Notes under the pieces: generated by a model
Told to the model about the DNA's origin: nothing
Databases searched by the model: none
Seen by the model: the letters and a program-made list of their open reading frames with translations, nothing else
Shown: positions 45,301 to 54,300 of the stretch, one piece after another
Position numbering within the stretch: the first letter of the stretch is position 1
Layout: every line of letters starts with the position of its first letter
Translations under genes and position numbers: made by a program
NCBI RefSeq assembly: GCF_901709675.1
Contig: NC_051104.1
Span: 5,005,501-5,069,500 of the forward strand
DNA: 64,000 nt
Source: Syngnathus acus
Lineage: Eukaryota > Chordata > Actinopteri > Syngnathiformes > Syngnathidae
Direction of reading: 5' to 3'

Positions 45301-46471
45301 AAGGCTCCAAATGCATGTGGCACTCATACATACAAGATGCTATGAGTGCATATGAAGAAACACGGATATTTGTAGCAGTGTGCAAAAACTGTCATTTAAA
45401 AGAAAAAAAGGAAAGGGCGCTTTCAACATCCAACTTGCCCACAGACAGAGGACAATAACAAGCAGACTGCCTCACCCTGCATGTCAGCACGTCTGCATTT
45501 GTCCAAATGTGCAAAGCGTGCCAGAGCTGATCACTGGCAACACCACCCACAGCCTGTCCCGTAGCTGGCTGTCACTGACCAGTGCCCATACACAGTCTGA
45601 CTGTCTGACCCGAGCGTCTGAGGAGCCACAACAGCTCTGAGAGCTGAGTCATCGCTGCCCGCTTTAACTGTCACTTGGTTTATTTGGTAGCCTGTATCTA
45701 CCTTGCAACAGCTATTCAGATTCAATTAGAAGCCATTCTAGAAGCATCAGCCACCTAACATATAATAATAATAATTTTGCAGGGTCAAAACTTGACCTAT
45801 GACCTATTGCAATATAATTTTACCAGCAATCTAGTTTATTCAACAAGGTGGCCGCTCGTCTGTTTCTCCTCAGACTATACGCCCGGTGGCTGAATGACAT
45901 CCGAGCGGATCCAAAATGGCAGCTGCCAGCTAGGGTCCAGCGATGCCCTGATACCATCCGTCATTTGAGGGCATCTGCGCTTTATACGGTATTACATAAA
46001 AGAAAATATTATGCTTGTGCATACTCAAGGGTTTTAAAGGAGTCAGAGAAGGGGCATTGTTTACAAAAATGGTGCCAAATGTTAACAAAGACGTCAAAGA
46101 TAAACATGCAGTAGTGTCGTTAAAGGGGCAAGCAAATATGGAAAAATAGAATAATAGTCAAATAATAACGTGAGCAGAAATGAAGAAAAAAAAAAAAGTC
46201 TGTCGCTATATATGTAGAATGGTGTTGATGTTTAAAATAAAATTGCTTGCAAAGACACCCACCATGCAAAACGAACTCACTCACCTGCACTGGCATCATC
46301 GTTGTCCAGCAAAGGGATGTAGTCCGTCTTGCCTACGGTCTCCCCGATTTGATCATCGAAGGTCTCCGCCTCCAATTGAGCCACAAAATCCCTCTCCACC
46401 CGGCTTTCCGGACCTTGCTGCGGAGCACTGTCCACCAGAGCGTCGCTTAGACTCAAGTCTAACTCCGCCAT
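21233..46471 (-). CDS. map4: microtubule-associated protein 4 (whole coding region)
   Basis: The ATG at 46471 opens [12 protein letters not shown] and reaches [20 protein letters not shown] and TDYIPLLD, the MAP4 signature. Coding exons: 46285-46471, 44185-44235, 38018-38131, 37701-37778 (less sure), 37011-37196, 34599-35954, 27632-28617, 26699-26947, 25276-25450, 24812-24874, 23660-23964, 23138-23194, 22627-22719, 22140-22221, 21892-22004, then 21233-21316 or 21576-21741. All phases agree. The long form with the tau-like end is about 1392 residues. The layout is an acidic projection domain, a Lys/Glu-rich region, Pro/Ser/Thr-rich basic linkers and tau-type repeats. Family knowledge: MAP4 is the main non-neuronal tau/MAP2 relative; it binds and stabilises microtubules and is regulated by phosphorylation in the linker and repeats. 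All projection-domain exons up to 34599 begin and end in phase 1, so each can be skipped without frame change. Confidence 0.92.
21576..21741 (-). CDS. map4: map4 alternative penultimate exon, acidic MAP4-type tail
   Basis: Acceptor GCTTCTAG and donor GTAAGT; 166 bases, entered in phase 0 and left in phase 1. It encodes an acidic segment ([37 protein letters not shown]) like the human MAP4 C terminus, which ends QIQETSI. Spliced to the terminal exon it reads ...IPETN and stops; unspliced it reads ...ETSKSDV and stops. Confidence 0.75.
21892..23964 (-). CDS. map4: map4 microtubule-binding repeat exons
   Basis: Exon 23660-23964: a Thr/Ser/Ala-rich linker with many TTT and STT runs, then repeat 1 ([20 protein letters not shown]). 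Exon 23138-23194: a 19-residue basic spacer ([19 protein letters not shown]). Exon 22627-22719: repeat 2 ([25 protein letters not shown]). Exon 22140-22221: repeat 3 ([28 protein letters not shown]). Exon 21892-22004: repeat 4 ([32 protein letters not shown]). Each has the KxGS and PGGG hallmarks except repeat 2, where KxGS reads RLGS. Repeat 3 keeps the SKCGS cysteine of 3R/4R tau. The KxGS serines are the classic MARK/PAR-1 phosphorylation sites that release the protein from microtubules. The 57- and 93-base exons are symmetrical (phase 0) and can be skipped cleanly, as is known for MAP4 and tau repeats. Confidence 0.9.
24812..26947 (-). CDS. map4: map4 proline/serine/threonine-rich linker exons
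   Basis: Three exons: 26699-26947 ([26 protein letters not shown], ends TRDVKPK; compare KDVKPK in human MAP4), 25276-25450 ([31 protein letters not shown]-like) and 24812-24874 ([20 protein letters not shown]). The product is very rich in Thr, Ser, Ala and Lys with almost no acidic residues, typical of the basic linker that flanks the repeats and binds the microtubule surface. This region is the main phosphorylation target in the family. Intron 25451-26698 carries a degraded repeat at 26325-26547. Confidence 0.85.
26325..26547. mobile_element. degraded hAT-like repeat
   Basis: Begins TAGGGCTGCCATTGTCGATT and ends with GATTCATTTGATAATCGATT in inverted orientation, resembling the common vertebrate hAT ends that contain AGGGCTG and AATCGATT. 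Non-coding, with diverged arms, in a map4 intron. Confidence 0.4.
27632..28617 (-). CDS. map4: map4 Lys/Glu-rich exon
   Basis: 986 bases, phase 1 to 0, encoding 328 residues dominated by K, E, V and D in loosely repeated KEK/EKE blocks ([20 protein letters not shown], then [20 protein letters not shown]). It is predicted to be a highly charged extended or single-helix region; no folded domain is visible. It joins the projection domain to the basic linker. The ends are supported by a TAATGTAG acceptor and an AAG|GTAAGA donor. The antisense strand carries a long open frame only because of the biased codons. Confidence 0.85.
28618..29355 (-). other. map4 intron
   Basis: No exon candidates. AT-rich with A/T runs. 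Confidence 0.6.
29356..30742 (-). CDS. map4: map4 alternative first coding exon (or large cassette exon)
   Basis: Opens [20 protein letters not shown] at 30742 and runs 462 codons to a donor at 29356 (TTTGATG|GTAGGT), leaving phase 1, which fits exon 27632-28617. It is rich in Ser, Pro and Glu, with an acidic block ([20 protein letters not shown]) and many SP/TP sites. An in-frame TAA sits 15 bases before the ATG, so it cannot be read from far upstream. It therefore looks like the start of a shorter isoform with its own promoter. An AAG 14 bases upstream of the ATG would also splice in phase 1 but has no pyrimidine tract. Its last residues (NPIIKFDG) resemble the end of exon 34599-35954 (SPIIEG). 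Confidence 0.7.
30743..31030 (-). promoter_or_regulatory. putative internal map4 promoter and 5' UTR
   Basis: Upstream of the 30742 ATG lies a GA/CT-rich tract (30921-30962) and then CATGTGAC and CACTTGCTGTG E-box-like motifs. No TATA box is seen. Inferred only from the in-frame stop before the ATG. Confidence 0.3.
31031..34598 (-). other. map4 intron
   Basis: About 3.6 kb without a supported exon. T-rich run at about 32691-32711. A CTACAG|GTGAGT near 33958 resembles a donor, but no matching acceptor with an open frame was found. Confidence 0.5.
34599..35954 (-). CDS. map4: map4 large projection-domain exon
   Basis: 1356 bases, phase 1 to 1, encoding 452 residues. It starts [19 protein letters not shown], contains a Lys-rich block ([12 protein letters not shown]), then [16 protein letters not shown] and a Ser/Pro/acidic stretch with [32 protein letters not shown] and [21 protein letters not shown] Ser run ([15 protein letters not shown]) lies near the end, which reads VVSPIIEG. 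No folded domain is recognised; the composition fits the disordered MAP projection arm. The donor is GTTGGT, weaker than most. Inclusion is optional as the exon is symmetrical. Confidence 0.8.
35955..37010 (-). other. map4 intron
   Basis: No supported exon. AT-rich. Confidence 0.5.
37011..38131 (-). CDS. map4: map4 N-terminal projection exons (three)
   Basis: 38018-38131 gives [20 protein letters not shown] and ends [10 protein letters not shown]. 37701-37778 has a good acceptor and gives [15 protein letters not shown], then a hydrophobic run; it is the least certain. 37011-37196 gives [20 protein letters not shown] and later [18 protein letters not shown]. All are phase 1 at both ends. The sequence is Pro-rich and disordered, typical of MAP4 and MAP2 projection domains. 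Confidence 0.7.
38132..44184 (-). other. map4 intron (6 kb)
   Basis: No supported exon. Contains the fold-back element at 43337-43476; otherwise AT-rich. Confidence 0.5.
43337..43476. mobile_element. fold-back MITE
   Basis: 34-bp terminal arms (43337-43370 and 43443-43476) are inverted copies with 4 mismatches; the inner ends read GAACCAGTTGT and ACAACTGGTTC. The 72-bp core contains GCGTCATCTAGAGG. Non-coding. Arms of this kind are common in fish hAT-related MITEs. Confidence 0.65.
44185..44235 (-). CDS. map4: map4 coding exon 2 (51 bases)
   Basis: ACACACAG acceptor and CCCG|GTAAGA donor, phase 1 to 1, encoding [16 protein letters not shown] after the [11 protein letters not shown] of the first coding exon. 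Symmetrical and skippable. Confidence 0.75.
44940..45276 (+). mobile_element. 3' tail of a non-LTR retrotransposon with (TTATC)n end
   Basis: Ends GTTTCCCCATTGAGGGAATA, then ATAAAGGATTATC and about four TATCT units. This 3' end type (AATAAAGGATTATCTTATC) belongs to fish L2/CR1-like LINEs. The upstream T-rich portion (45023-45155) fits a degenerate 3' UTR. It is truncated with no reverse transcriptase, inside the intron before map4 coding exon 2. Confidence 0.55.
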
Positions 46472-46473
46472 GG
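46285..46473 (-). CDS. map4: map4 first coding exon (ATG at 46471)
   Basis: A CTTCAG acceptor lies two bases before the ATG, so the 5' UTR is almost entirely in an upstream exon. The product [20 protein letters not shown] continues to [20 protein letters not shown] and [11 protein letters not shown]. Human MAP4 reads [20 protein letters not shown] at the same place. This is the decisive evidence for map4 over mapt or map2. The donor GCAG|GTGAGT leaves phase 1. Confidence 0.92.
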
Positions 46474-48502
46474 CTGAAGATAAGAAACAAAACCATTAAT
46501 TCTAAACAAGAACTCACAATTTGGAATTACAAACTTCGACACTAACAGAAAGCGAGTTAAACCTGTTAGTACATCTTGCATGATCTCATCTGTTTCGAGT
46601 TGCTTGATTGACTGCAGTCATGTTGACATTCTCATATTATATACACAAAACCCAATGAGCTGTAGCAGCTTCGGTTTATTAAATGGAATTTGGATCTTCG
46701 ATGAGCCCAAAACTTGTGTGTCTTTCCTGTTGTCAAACTGCCGTTATGTTAAAACAATAACAGTGCAAAATATGACCATCAAATAGATGAGATCGATTTT
46801 TCCAGATCTTCCAAATATAATGGTACCAGCTGGCCGCTTCACTTTCCTGCTCAGCGACTGTCTGTATTTATCCGGTCAAGATCCTTCCTATCTTCCCGAC
46901 ATTGCCCTTTCACCTCTGAAGTTAACCTCACACAAAACCTACCTCGCTGAAATAGGACACTCATTGTCATTCCAAGCAGAGCGTGAGCCAAGTTGTTGCA
47001 CTGGGGATCGCATCTGCTGCCAAAATGCAAATTCCAAAATAATTGATAAAAAAAACGATTATTGTTTTTCACCCAAGAGGTTGTCAAAAACAAGGCCGCT
47101 AAACCTAAAATACAACCCTGCAGCCCCATCTTGTGGATTAGCGACTCACTACATATTTCTTACGCCATGAAATGCTTTAAATTCCTTTTGGCATTCAGTG
47201 GCTGAGCCAAAACCAGACTCGGAGTATCATAACCACGCCTATCATAACCAGCCCCCATCCCCCTCCGGCTGCATCGGGCAGGCAGGGTGTGTCGCAGGAA
47301 GACTGCTGCAAACTGGCTCCACCACAACGACCATACTCGTCAGAAAATGCCCTAGTTACCATTTTTAACACGCCAACATCACCAGTGTGTGGTTTTGTAG
47401 AGGGGGGGGGGGGGGTCATACTATTTAATCTAACAACATTTTGATATGTGATAGTGTATAAATCGCTCTTTATTTTTCTTGAATGATGGTCGCCACATCC
47501 TGCTCACAGCTTTGGTGTGGCCACTCGGAAACAATCTGGATTGAGCAAAGGAAGGAAATGGATGAAAAAGGCACTTTCCACTTTCCATTGTGTTGTCTGC
47601 ATCAGAAATGTGTGTGTGTGTTTGTGAGCGTGTCTGCGCATGCGTTCGTGGATTACTCATGTGCAATTGTGTGTGTGTGTGGTTTTGGCTCGTTTTTGTT
47701 CATGGGAGCGCGAGCCAGAAAAAGCAGAGGTGAAGGTTAAGCTGCTTTTTAATCTGCTTCCCAACACATCTCTATATTGTATGTAAACACAAACACACCC
47801 AAACAAGTACAGATAAATTCAATTAATTAAGATCGTGATTTTAATAACCTAACAGTTCCCCAATCAGGACATGCTTGGAACACTAACAATAAATAGATTT
47901 GATATTTAATTTGATCACAATAAATGCTTTCCTGAAAATGCACAACATAATGAAAAGCTGCAATAATATAATAATTTGCTGTCAATTAAGAATTTTCCCC
48001 TTCGATCCGAAATTCTGATTTGCACATGCTTTTTAGAACACAACACGATGGAGAGAACGTGTCGATATGCAAGGAATAATTAGATGTGTAGTGTGACCTC
48101 CATATCTGCTTACTACACAAAAGGGTGGGGATAGTGAGTCTCCTGTGACTGTTAACTTGATACTTTGGTCATCATGGCTGGCAGCGTTCCACCTTGGTTA
48201 CGCCTTTACTAGACTGCCGGAAGAAGGCTGACTTTTACACCCATTCATGTCAAAAATTGTTCGTGTCAAGCCTTCAGCGTCGGTACCTTCTTGCAGGATT
48301 GGAACACTGCACTGTTAACAGTTGAGCAGTGTTTGCAGAAAAAAAAAATATGGGGCAGAACCATTTTAATAACCTATAATTATGAGCGGTAGCATAGCCA
48401 AAGCCATGGCATATAATTGCGACATAACTGGTTCGTGGTTGATGATGCCAGGACAATCAACTCTCTCGAGGTTTATGTGAAATGTAAAAAAAAATCATAG
48501 TA

Positions 48503-48671
48503 CCGTAATTTTCGGACTATAAGTCGCACCGGAGTATAAGTCGCACCAGCCATAAAATGCCCAAAATAGTGAAAAAACCCCATATATATGTATATAAATC
48601 GCTCCTGAGTATAAGTCGCCCCCCACCCAAACTATGAAAAAAAACCGCGACTTATAGTCCGAAAATTACGG
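48503..48671. mobile_element. MITE copy 1 (TA target, 169 bp)
   Basis: Terminal inverted repeats begin CCGTAATTTTCGGACTATAA and extend about 25 bp (..GTCGC), perfectly mirrored at the right end. Both sides are flanked by TA, the target duplication of Tc1/mariner-type elements. ATAAGTCGC motifs recur inside. No coding capacity. Confidence 0.8.
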
Positions 48672-49400
48672 TAAATAAATAAAAAAAATAAAAATAATAA
48701 TAAAAAAAAAAACACATTAAAATAAAAATAAATACATATTTCTCATCTAATTTCGAGATCAGTTATCCCACGCAGGATATAAAGTGATTTTGGACAATTG
48801 AACGTCAACATTGTATTTTTCCAGCCAATTCTTGTGTGCTAGAGTTCATGCGGAGAAAAGCATTCCCAGTTGCGCATGCAGCATGAACCTTGTTCGCTTA
48901 GGCCATGCAAGCAAATGGGGGCAGGGAAGAAACAAGACACTGTCATGTGATACCTGCTCACGCCACGTAAATCACAACCCCATGAAGGCCAATCGGGGAA
49001 CCTCCAACTGTCATCCCATTAAGACCGACTTACTTACCAAAATACCTTCTAACTTTAAAAGGGAATGATTTGCAAAGCCAAGGTGAAATTAGGCACATTT
49101 TCTTGACAGGAAAATTGCAATAATTCTAAAACCACCATAAAAAAAAAGCTCTTGCTAAGATTTCCTTTACTTTTGAGAGTGCTCACATTTACGTCTAAAA
49201 TGTCCATGCATTCATCACGGCAATGTTACGAAGATACTATCTCGCACATTCCATGTAAGTCAGTCACCGTGGCTCACAATCACAGCTTTGTAAGGTAGGA
49301 ATCCCAGACTTTAAATAAGTGACTAATATTCTAGAATTTTTTTTTCTATGTTTCTGATCATAAATAGTCTGTTGTTATAAAGGACCACTGGCACTATGTA

Positions 49401-49570
49401 CCGTAATTTTCGGACTATAAGTCGCACCGGAGTATAAGTCGCACCAGCCATAAAATGCCCAAAAAAGTGAAAAAAAACCATATATATGTATATAAATCGC
49501 TCCTGAGTATAAGTCGCCCCCCCACCCAAACTATGAAAAAAAACCGCGACTTATAGTCCGAAAATTACGG
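49401..49570. mobile_element. MITE copy 2 (TA target, 170 bp)
   Basis: Almost identical to the copy at 48503 and in the same orientation, with only a handful of differences, again flanked by TA. The high identity suggests recent activity or a local duplication. Confidence 0.8.
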
Positions 49571-52500
49571 TATTCAGAAAAAATAATTCTGTTTCCTACT
49601 TTTCAATAATACTACTTAACAACAGTGTCCTGAAATGTGACACACCCAAACCCGAAAAATATTCTCGATAGTACGCACTTCTCTCGTTTCACATGCACAA
49701 GGAAGCTGACAATCAAGAACCTTCAAAATTACTAAAGGGGGGGGGGGGGCATGCTAGGCATCAGGCTCTGCAACTACTTGGACTGCAACAAATGATGAAA
49801 CTTGCAACACACTGATGAAGAAAAAGCATCAACTAAGGAGACAAAGACAACGCCCGCAGGCCTCGTGCTTGTTATCCAATGCTGGGAGTGGCGCGATGCC
49901 TCAAGGAGAGAAGATAGACTAGTGGTGTAATTAGTCTCATAAGACCAAAGAACCAAAGAAAAGTAAAGAACCCTGCCACAGTTTGGCTTTCGCCACAGGT
50001 GCTTGGACTCAACCAAAAAGTTAGAAGTCGCATCGAAACCACATTTCACGTTGCGACCTATTATGAGTTTGACGTTAACAATTTAATTGAATTGAACTGA
50101 ATGAAGGAGGTCGCACACACCTTTGGAAGCTTGTTGCGTAATAGAGGATAAAGTGTGTGATGTTAAAGCTTCTAAGAAGCGGAGAATCCAAATTTAATGA
50201 TTTAATCTCTTAAGGATAACTACACTAAAGGTTCAATAAAAAGTCAGAAGCTTCTGTAATTCTTATGCTTCTTTGAGAACCAGAATCAGAAAGCAGAACC
50301 AGGATTGGTTAATGTGGAATAATTTAAGTTGGACCATAAGGCAGCATCAAAAAATGATGATGATAATTCTTTAATGTGAATCTAAGAAATAGAAGTGCAG
50401 AAAGTTGTTTTTTTTCCACAAAACTCAAGTGCAAGAACATACCACTAACATTAATAATTTAATAAAATGTCTAGTCTAACTGTACATCAAGCATACATAA
50501 ATCATTATATTACAATATGCAGATTAATAATGCAAAGTGTCTATACTTGAGATTTAACTAGGTCCACAACTAGTTTAAAGTGTTTAAAAACAGTTGCAAG
50601 AAAATCCCAACAATTAACATGTTGCATTTTTAATCAGATAAGCAAAGAGCTGACACAATTGTGTCATTTTGAACACACAATTTTTCAAACTTGAAAAGGA
50701 ACTTTAAAATCGGGAGAACTTGGCTTCTTTGTCTATACCTCTACCTCAATTTTTATGATGATTTATTTTTTTCTTAATCAGGAGCGATTATACCAGTGTG
50801 AACATGCATAAGTGTGAAATTGTAAATTACACAGAATTCCAAACACGTGTATTATCCAGAACTTGATACTATTCGAGTCCTTGTGTGATCAGACTGACAG
50901 GTAGACTTGTTCTCCCGTCCCCTCCTGATTGTCCTCCCCCCTCCGCTTCCGAAAGGGAGACACAGTGATGAATGAATTGGCTGTATAACCACAATGGTTT
51001 CAGCTCAACACATTTACACAAAGTATCTCTTTGGGAACTATGCCCCATTGTTGCCTGGCCGGGGTTAACACATTGCACTGGAATGCATCGCAGCGCAAAC
51101 ACACAGAGGTCAATCCAAAACAAACAGCAAGCGGAAACATGGAAATACCTTTAAGTATTCACATTATTTTCATACGAAAAGCATTTAATAACAGTAAGGG
51201 CTGCATTAAGTTAGCTCTGAAATAAGAACACCATTTTAATAATTACTAATAATGCAATAATACAATTAATATATGACTATGTGACTTTCACGTGACAGAA
51301 GATAAATCTTGTGTACTGATTTGAAAATTTGGTCAAGCACTAAATATCTACTCGAAATGGATAAAGACAATGTTCCCACTGAATCGCTTAAGTGCGTCCC
51401 TCCTTCAACCTTTCCGTGCCCCTGAGTGCCAAGTGACCCCACATTTAGTTCCAAGTCCGGGCAGGGCAGATAACAGCGGCCAAGCCCGGTTGCTGACATT
51501 CTGATCCAGCTGCTGCTGCTGTTGTTGTAAATGCGGATTACATTAGGAGCGTTTCACCCAGCGCCCTCACACTCCTCTTTGCCATCCATCCCTCCCTCCA
51601 TCATTTCATTCAGTCAATCTGTAGTTGTCACGCAATCTCAAGAGTTCAAACATTCACACTGGGCTGTTCACATAATATAAACACACAACAACATCAGACA
51701 CATCTGTCTTTTGGGCTGCTTTGGAGATAATGCCCTGTCAAAAAACCAAAATCCTATTTTTAATCAATGATTATATATTTTATTAGAATGCTGGGCAAAT
51801 ATGGACTTCAAAATTCAAATTGCCCGCATTGTTTGAAAGTATGGTTTTACACATAAGAAGTTATTCATAAAGGTCAGTTAGTTCAATAACTTGGGGGATC
51901 AACAAAGCCATTACCTCGGTTTGCGCATTGATTAAAAATAAAACCACATAAATTATGAATAATGCACATTAGAGCCAGAGATACCCATTAGTAATCCAAT
52001 ATAAATTCAATAAAGTGACGTCATGGAATCGATTAATCAAATAAACGAATCATCCGTATTAAAATAAAAAAAATAATGGACTAAGAAGCATCAGCATCAA
52101 CCCTTCTGGAGAAGGCCACACATTTAATATTCCATAACAACTGTGAAGTATCTGAGGTTGGCAAGGAGATGCAGAATACTCAACATAAGGGATACAAATG
52201 AGCTGTCTAATTAGAACATCTTTGAGACTACAAGTACTTGTTATAGAATAATACAAATGCATACATCACTTGAAAAATGTCACCACAATCCTTACTGCTA
52301 ATACTACTCTGTAAAATTCCCTATGATGGCAGAGAGATTAAAATCTCTTACAGTCATCGAGGCCTTTTTTGGATTCTACAGGGAGTATTTAGGAAAAAAG
52401 AATTACAAATATTAGTCCGGTCAAATAAATTTCGATTCTAATCCTTCCAACATGTTATGTTAATTTGATTGGAAAATTTGAAATGATTTTTAAGATCATT

Positions 52501-53960
52501 TTCAGAGCCTTGGTCTAAATACCTCATCGGGGTCTGAAGACGAAGCGTTTTATGGTGATTGGATCAAGTTCATAAGAAGTTCAGGACTTCAGATCAGTCC
52601 CACCTCTGATTCCCAACTCAGTAATCTGACACTGACAGTGGAGGATTGGCGAGTAATCTGGATAGATGGGGGAGGGAGGGAGCAAAGGAGAGTGACAATC
52701 CTCTCAGGGTTTTTTCACCAAGATTGAATCAATCATCTAATTATTGTAAATTAAGAAAATGCATTAATGGGCAGGTCACATTCTACATTAAAGTTTTCCA
52801 AATGAATCAAATTCCTTGTGATATGAAAGACAATTTATTGTCCAAAGTTCACGTGAGTCGCCCCTCAGATTTTAGGGAAAAAACTGTGAGAACTACAAAA
52901 CAGCATGGAATAACAGAATTTATTTCCCAAAATGTGCTGAATAACACTGTTTTATTAAAATTAGAAAGATATTGATTTTACGTTGTAGAGGATCTCATTC
53001 CTTCTAGGGATTTGTTTTGTTAAAAAATGCGGAAATTTAGATTTGTGGAAAACAGCTGTTCTATAAAATGTTATAATAGAAGAAAAACGATTATTGTGCA
53101 AAACAGCGTGGCGCGCGTACAAATTTCCTACGTTGTGAAAATAACCTGAACGCACCATGTGATTTGCGTGATTCTGCGCTCCTTGTAAATAAATCACCCT
53201 AGTTACAGTTTACTGTAAAACTTAAAAAACAAACATAATTACAGACATTGTAAATTAAATGAGTGCAAAGATGCAAGACATCAAAAGGTGTGGCTGCAGC
53301 AGGATGAAAAGGCTTCACATTTTATTTACAAGGTCAGTTTGTACTTAAAAAAACAGAACGTTCAATAATAAAGTGTTTGCACGATGAGGCGATGATGGTA
53401 GTGTTTATTTTAGTTGACTTTCTTGGGGGTGCAAAAAAAAAAAAAAACGTGAGAAGGCTCTTTGGCATTCACACAGTTATAAACATCCAACCTAACTCTT
53501 TCCCAGACTCAGACTGCAAATGAATGATCCACCAGAGACAGCATGACACTCAACCTCGCTTGCGTAACTTGACTGGAAGCTCACTGACATACGAGCTCCT
53601 CATCATCGGATTGACTTTTTTTTTCACTTGCCAGCTATGCAACGCATGTGAATTGTCCAGTTTGTGTTGACTGGGGCTGGAGAGAGACAGGAAACGAAGC
53701 GTGTGCAGCTTCTAATTAACAGAAAAGGGCGCGGACATTCCAACTGCGCACTCAAACAGAAAGTACGTATTTCCGACCAGTACCTGAACGCACCATTATC
53801 CTGCACACACCGTAATGTGAGATCACTCATCCAAAATCACCGTCGTGTCACTGCTACTGACTTTAACTACCCACCGACTAACTTTGCACGCACTGCTAAC
53901 CCTGCGCAATTCTTCGTAAAGCAGGCAAAGCATAAAGGTGATATCTTTATCTTGACTCAC

Positions 53961-54300
53961 CGATTGTTGTCTGCTTTTTGGCAGTTTGTCGGGAGACTCG
54001 GAGCGTCGCTGTCACCGCTACCGTCCGCCCACTAGAGAAAGCACTGCCCTGGCTGCAGACGAACCTGCTCGCCCATGCGGAAGCTCTGAACCAATCACAA
54101 GCTTGAAATATGATTGATTTGTCTTTCGGCCAATCAAATTCAAAGTTGTGTGCGCATGGCAAGTCACTGGACCAATCACAGCATCTAAATGGTCATCAAA
54201 TTCGTCGACGTCATCAAAACGACTTTTGACAGACACAAGGAGCTTTCAATAGAAAAGTTCGACTCCTTTTAGGGCCGAACCAATCGCCGGGACAGCAAAA
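53961..54300 (-). promoter_or_regulatory. map4 promoter with noncoding first exon
   Basis: A strong donor CAATCG|GTGAGT at 53961 ends a probable noncoding exon 1. Four CCAAT boxes in the same orientation lie upstream at 54091-54095, 54130-54134, 54172-54176 and 54280-54284. Two spacings are about 40 bp, the pattern favoured by NF-Y. No TATA box is recognised. Confidence 0.5.

Larger units (their letters stand above)
46474..53960 (-). other. map4 intron 1 (7.5 kb)
   Basis: No coding exon. Holds a G run at 47402-47414, twin MITEs at 48503 and 49401, and AT-rich sequence. Confidence 0.55.
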
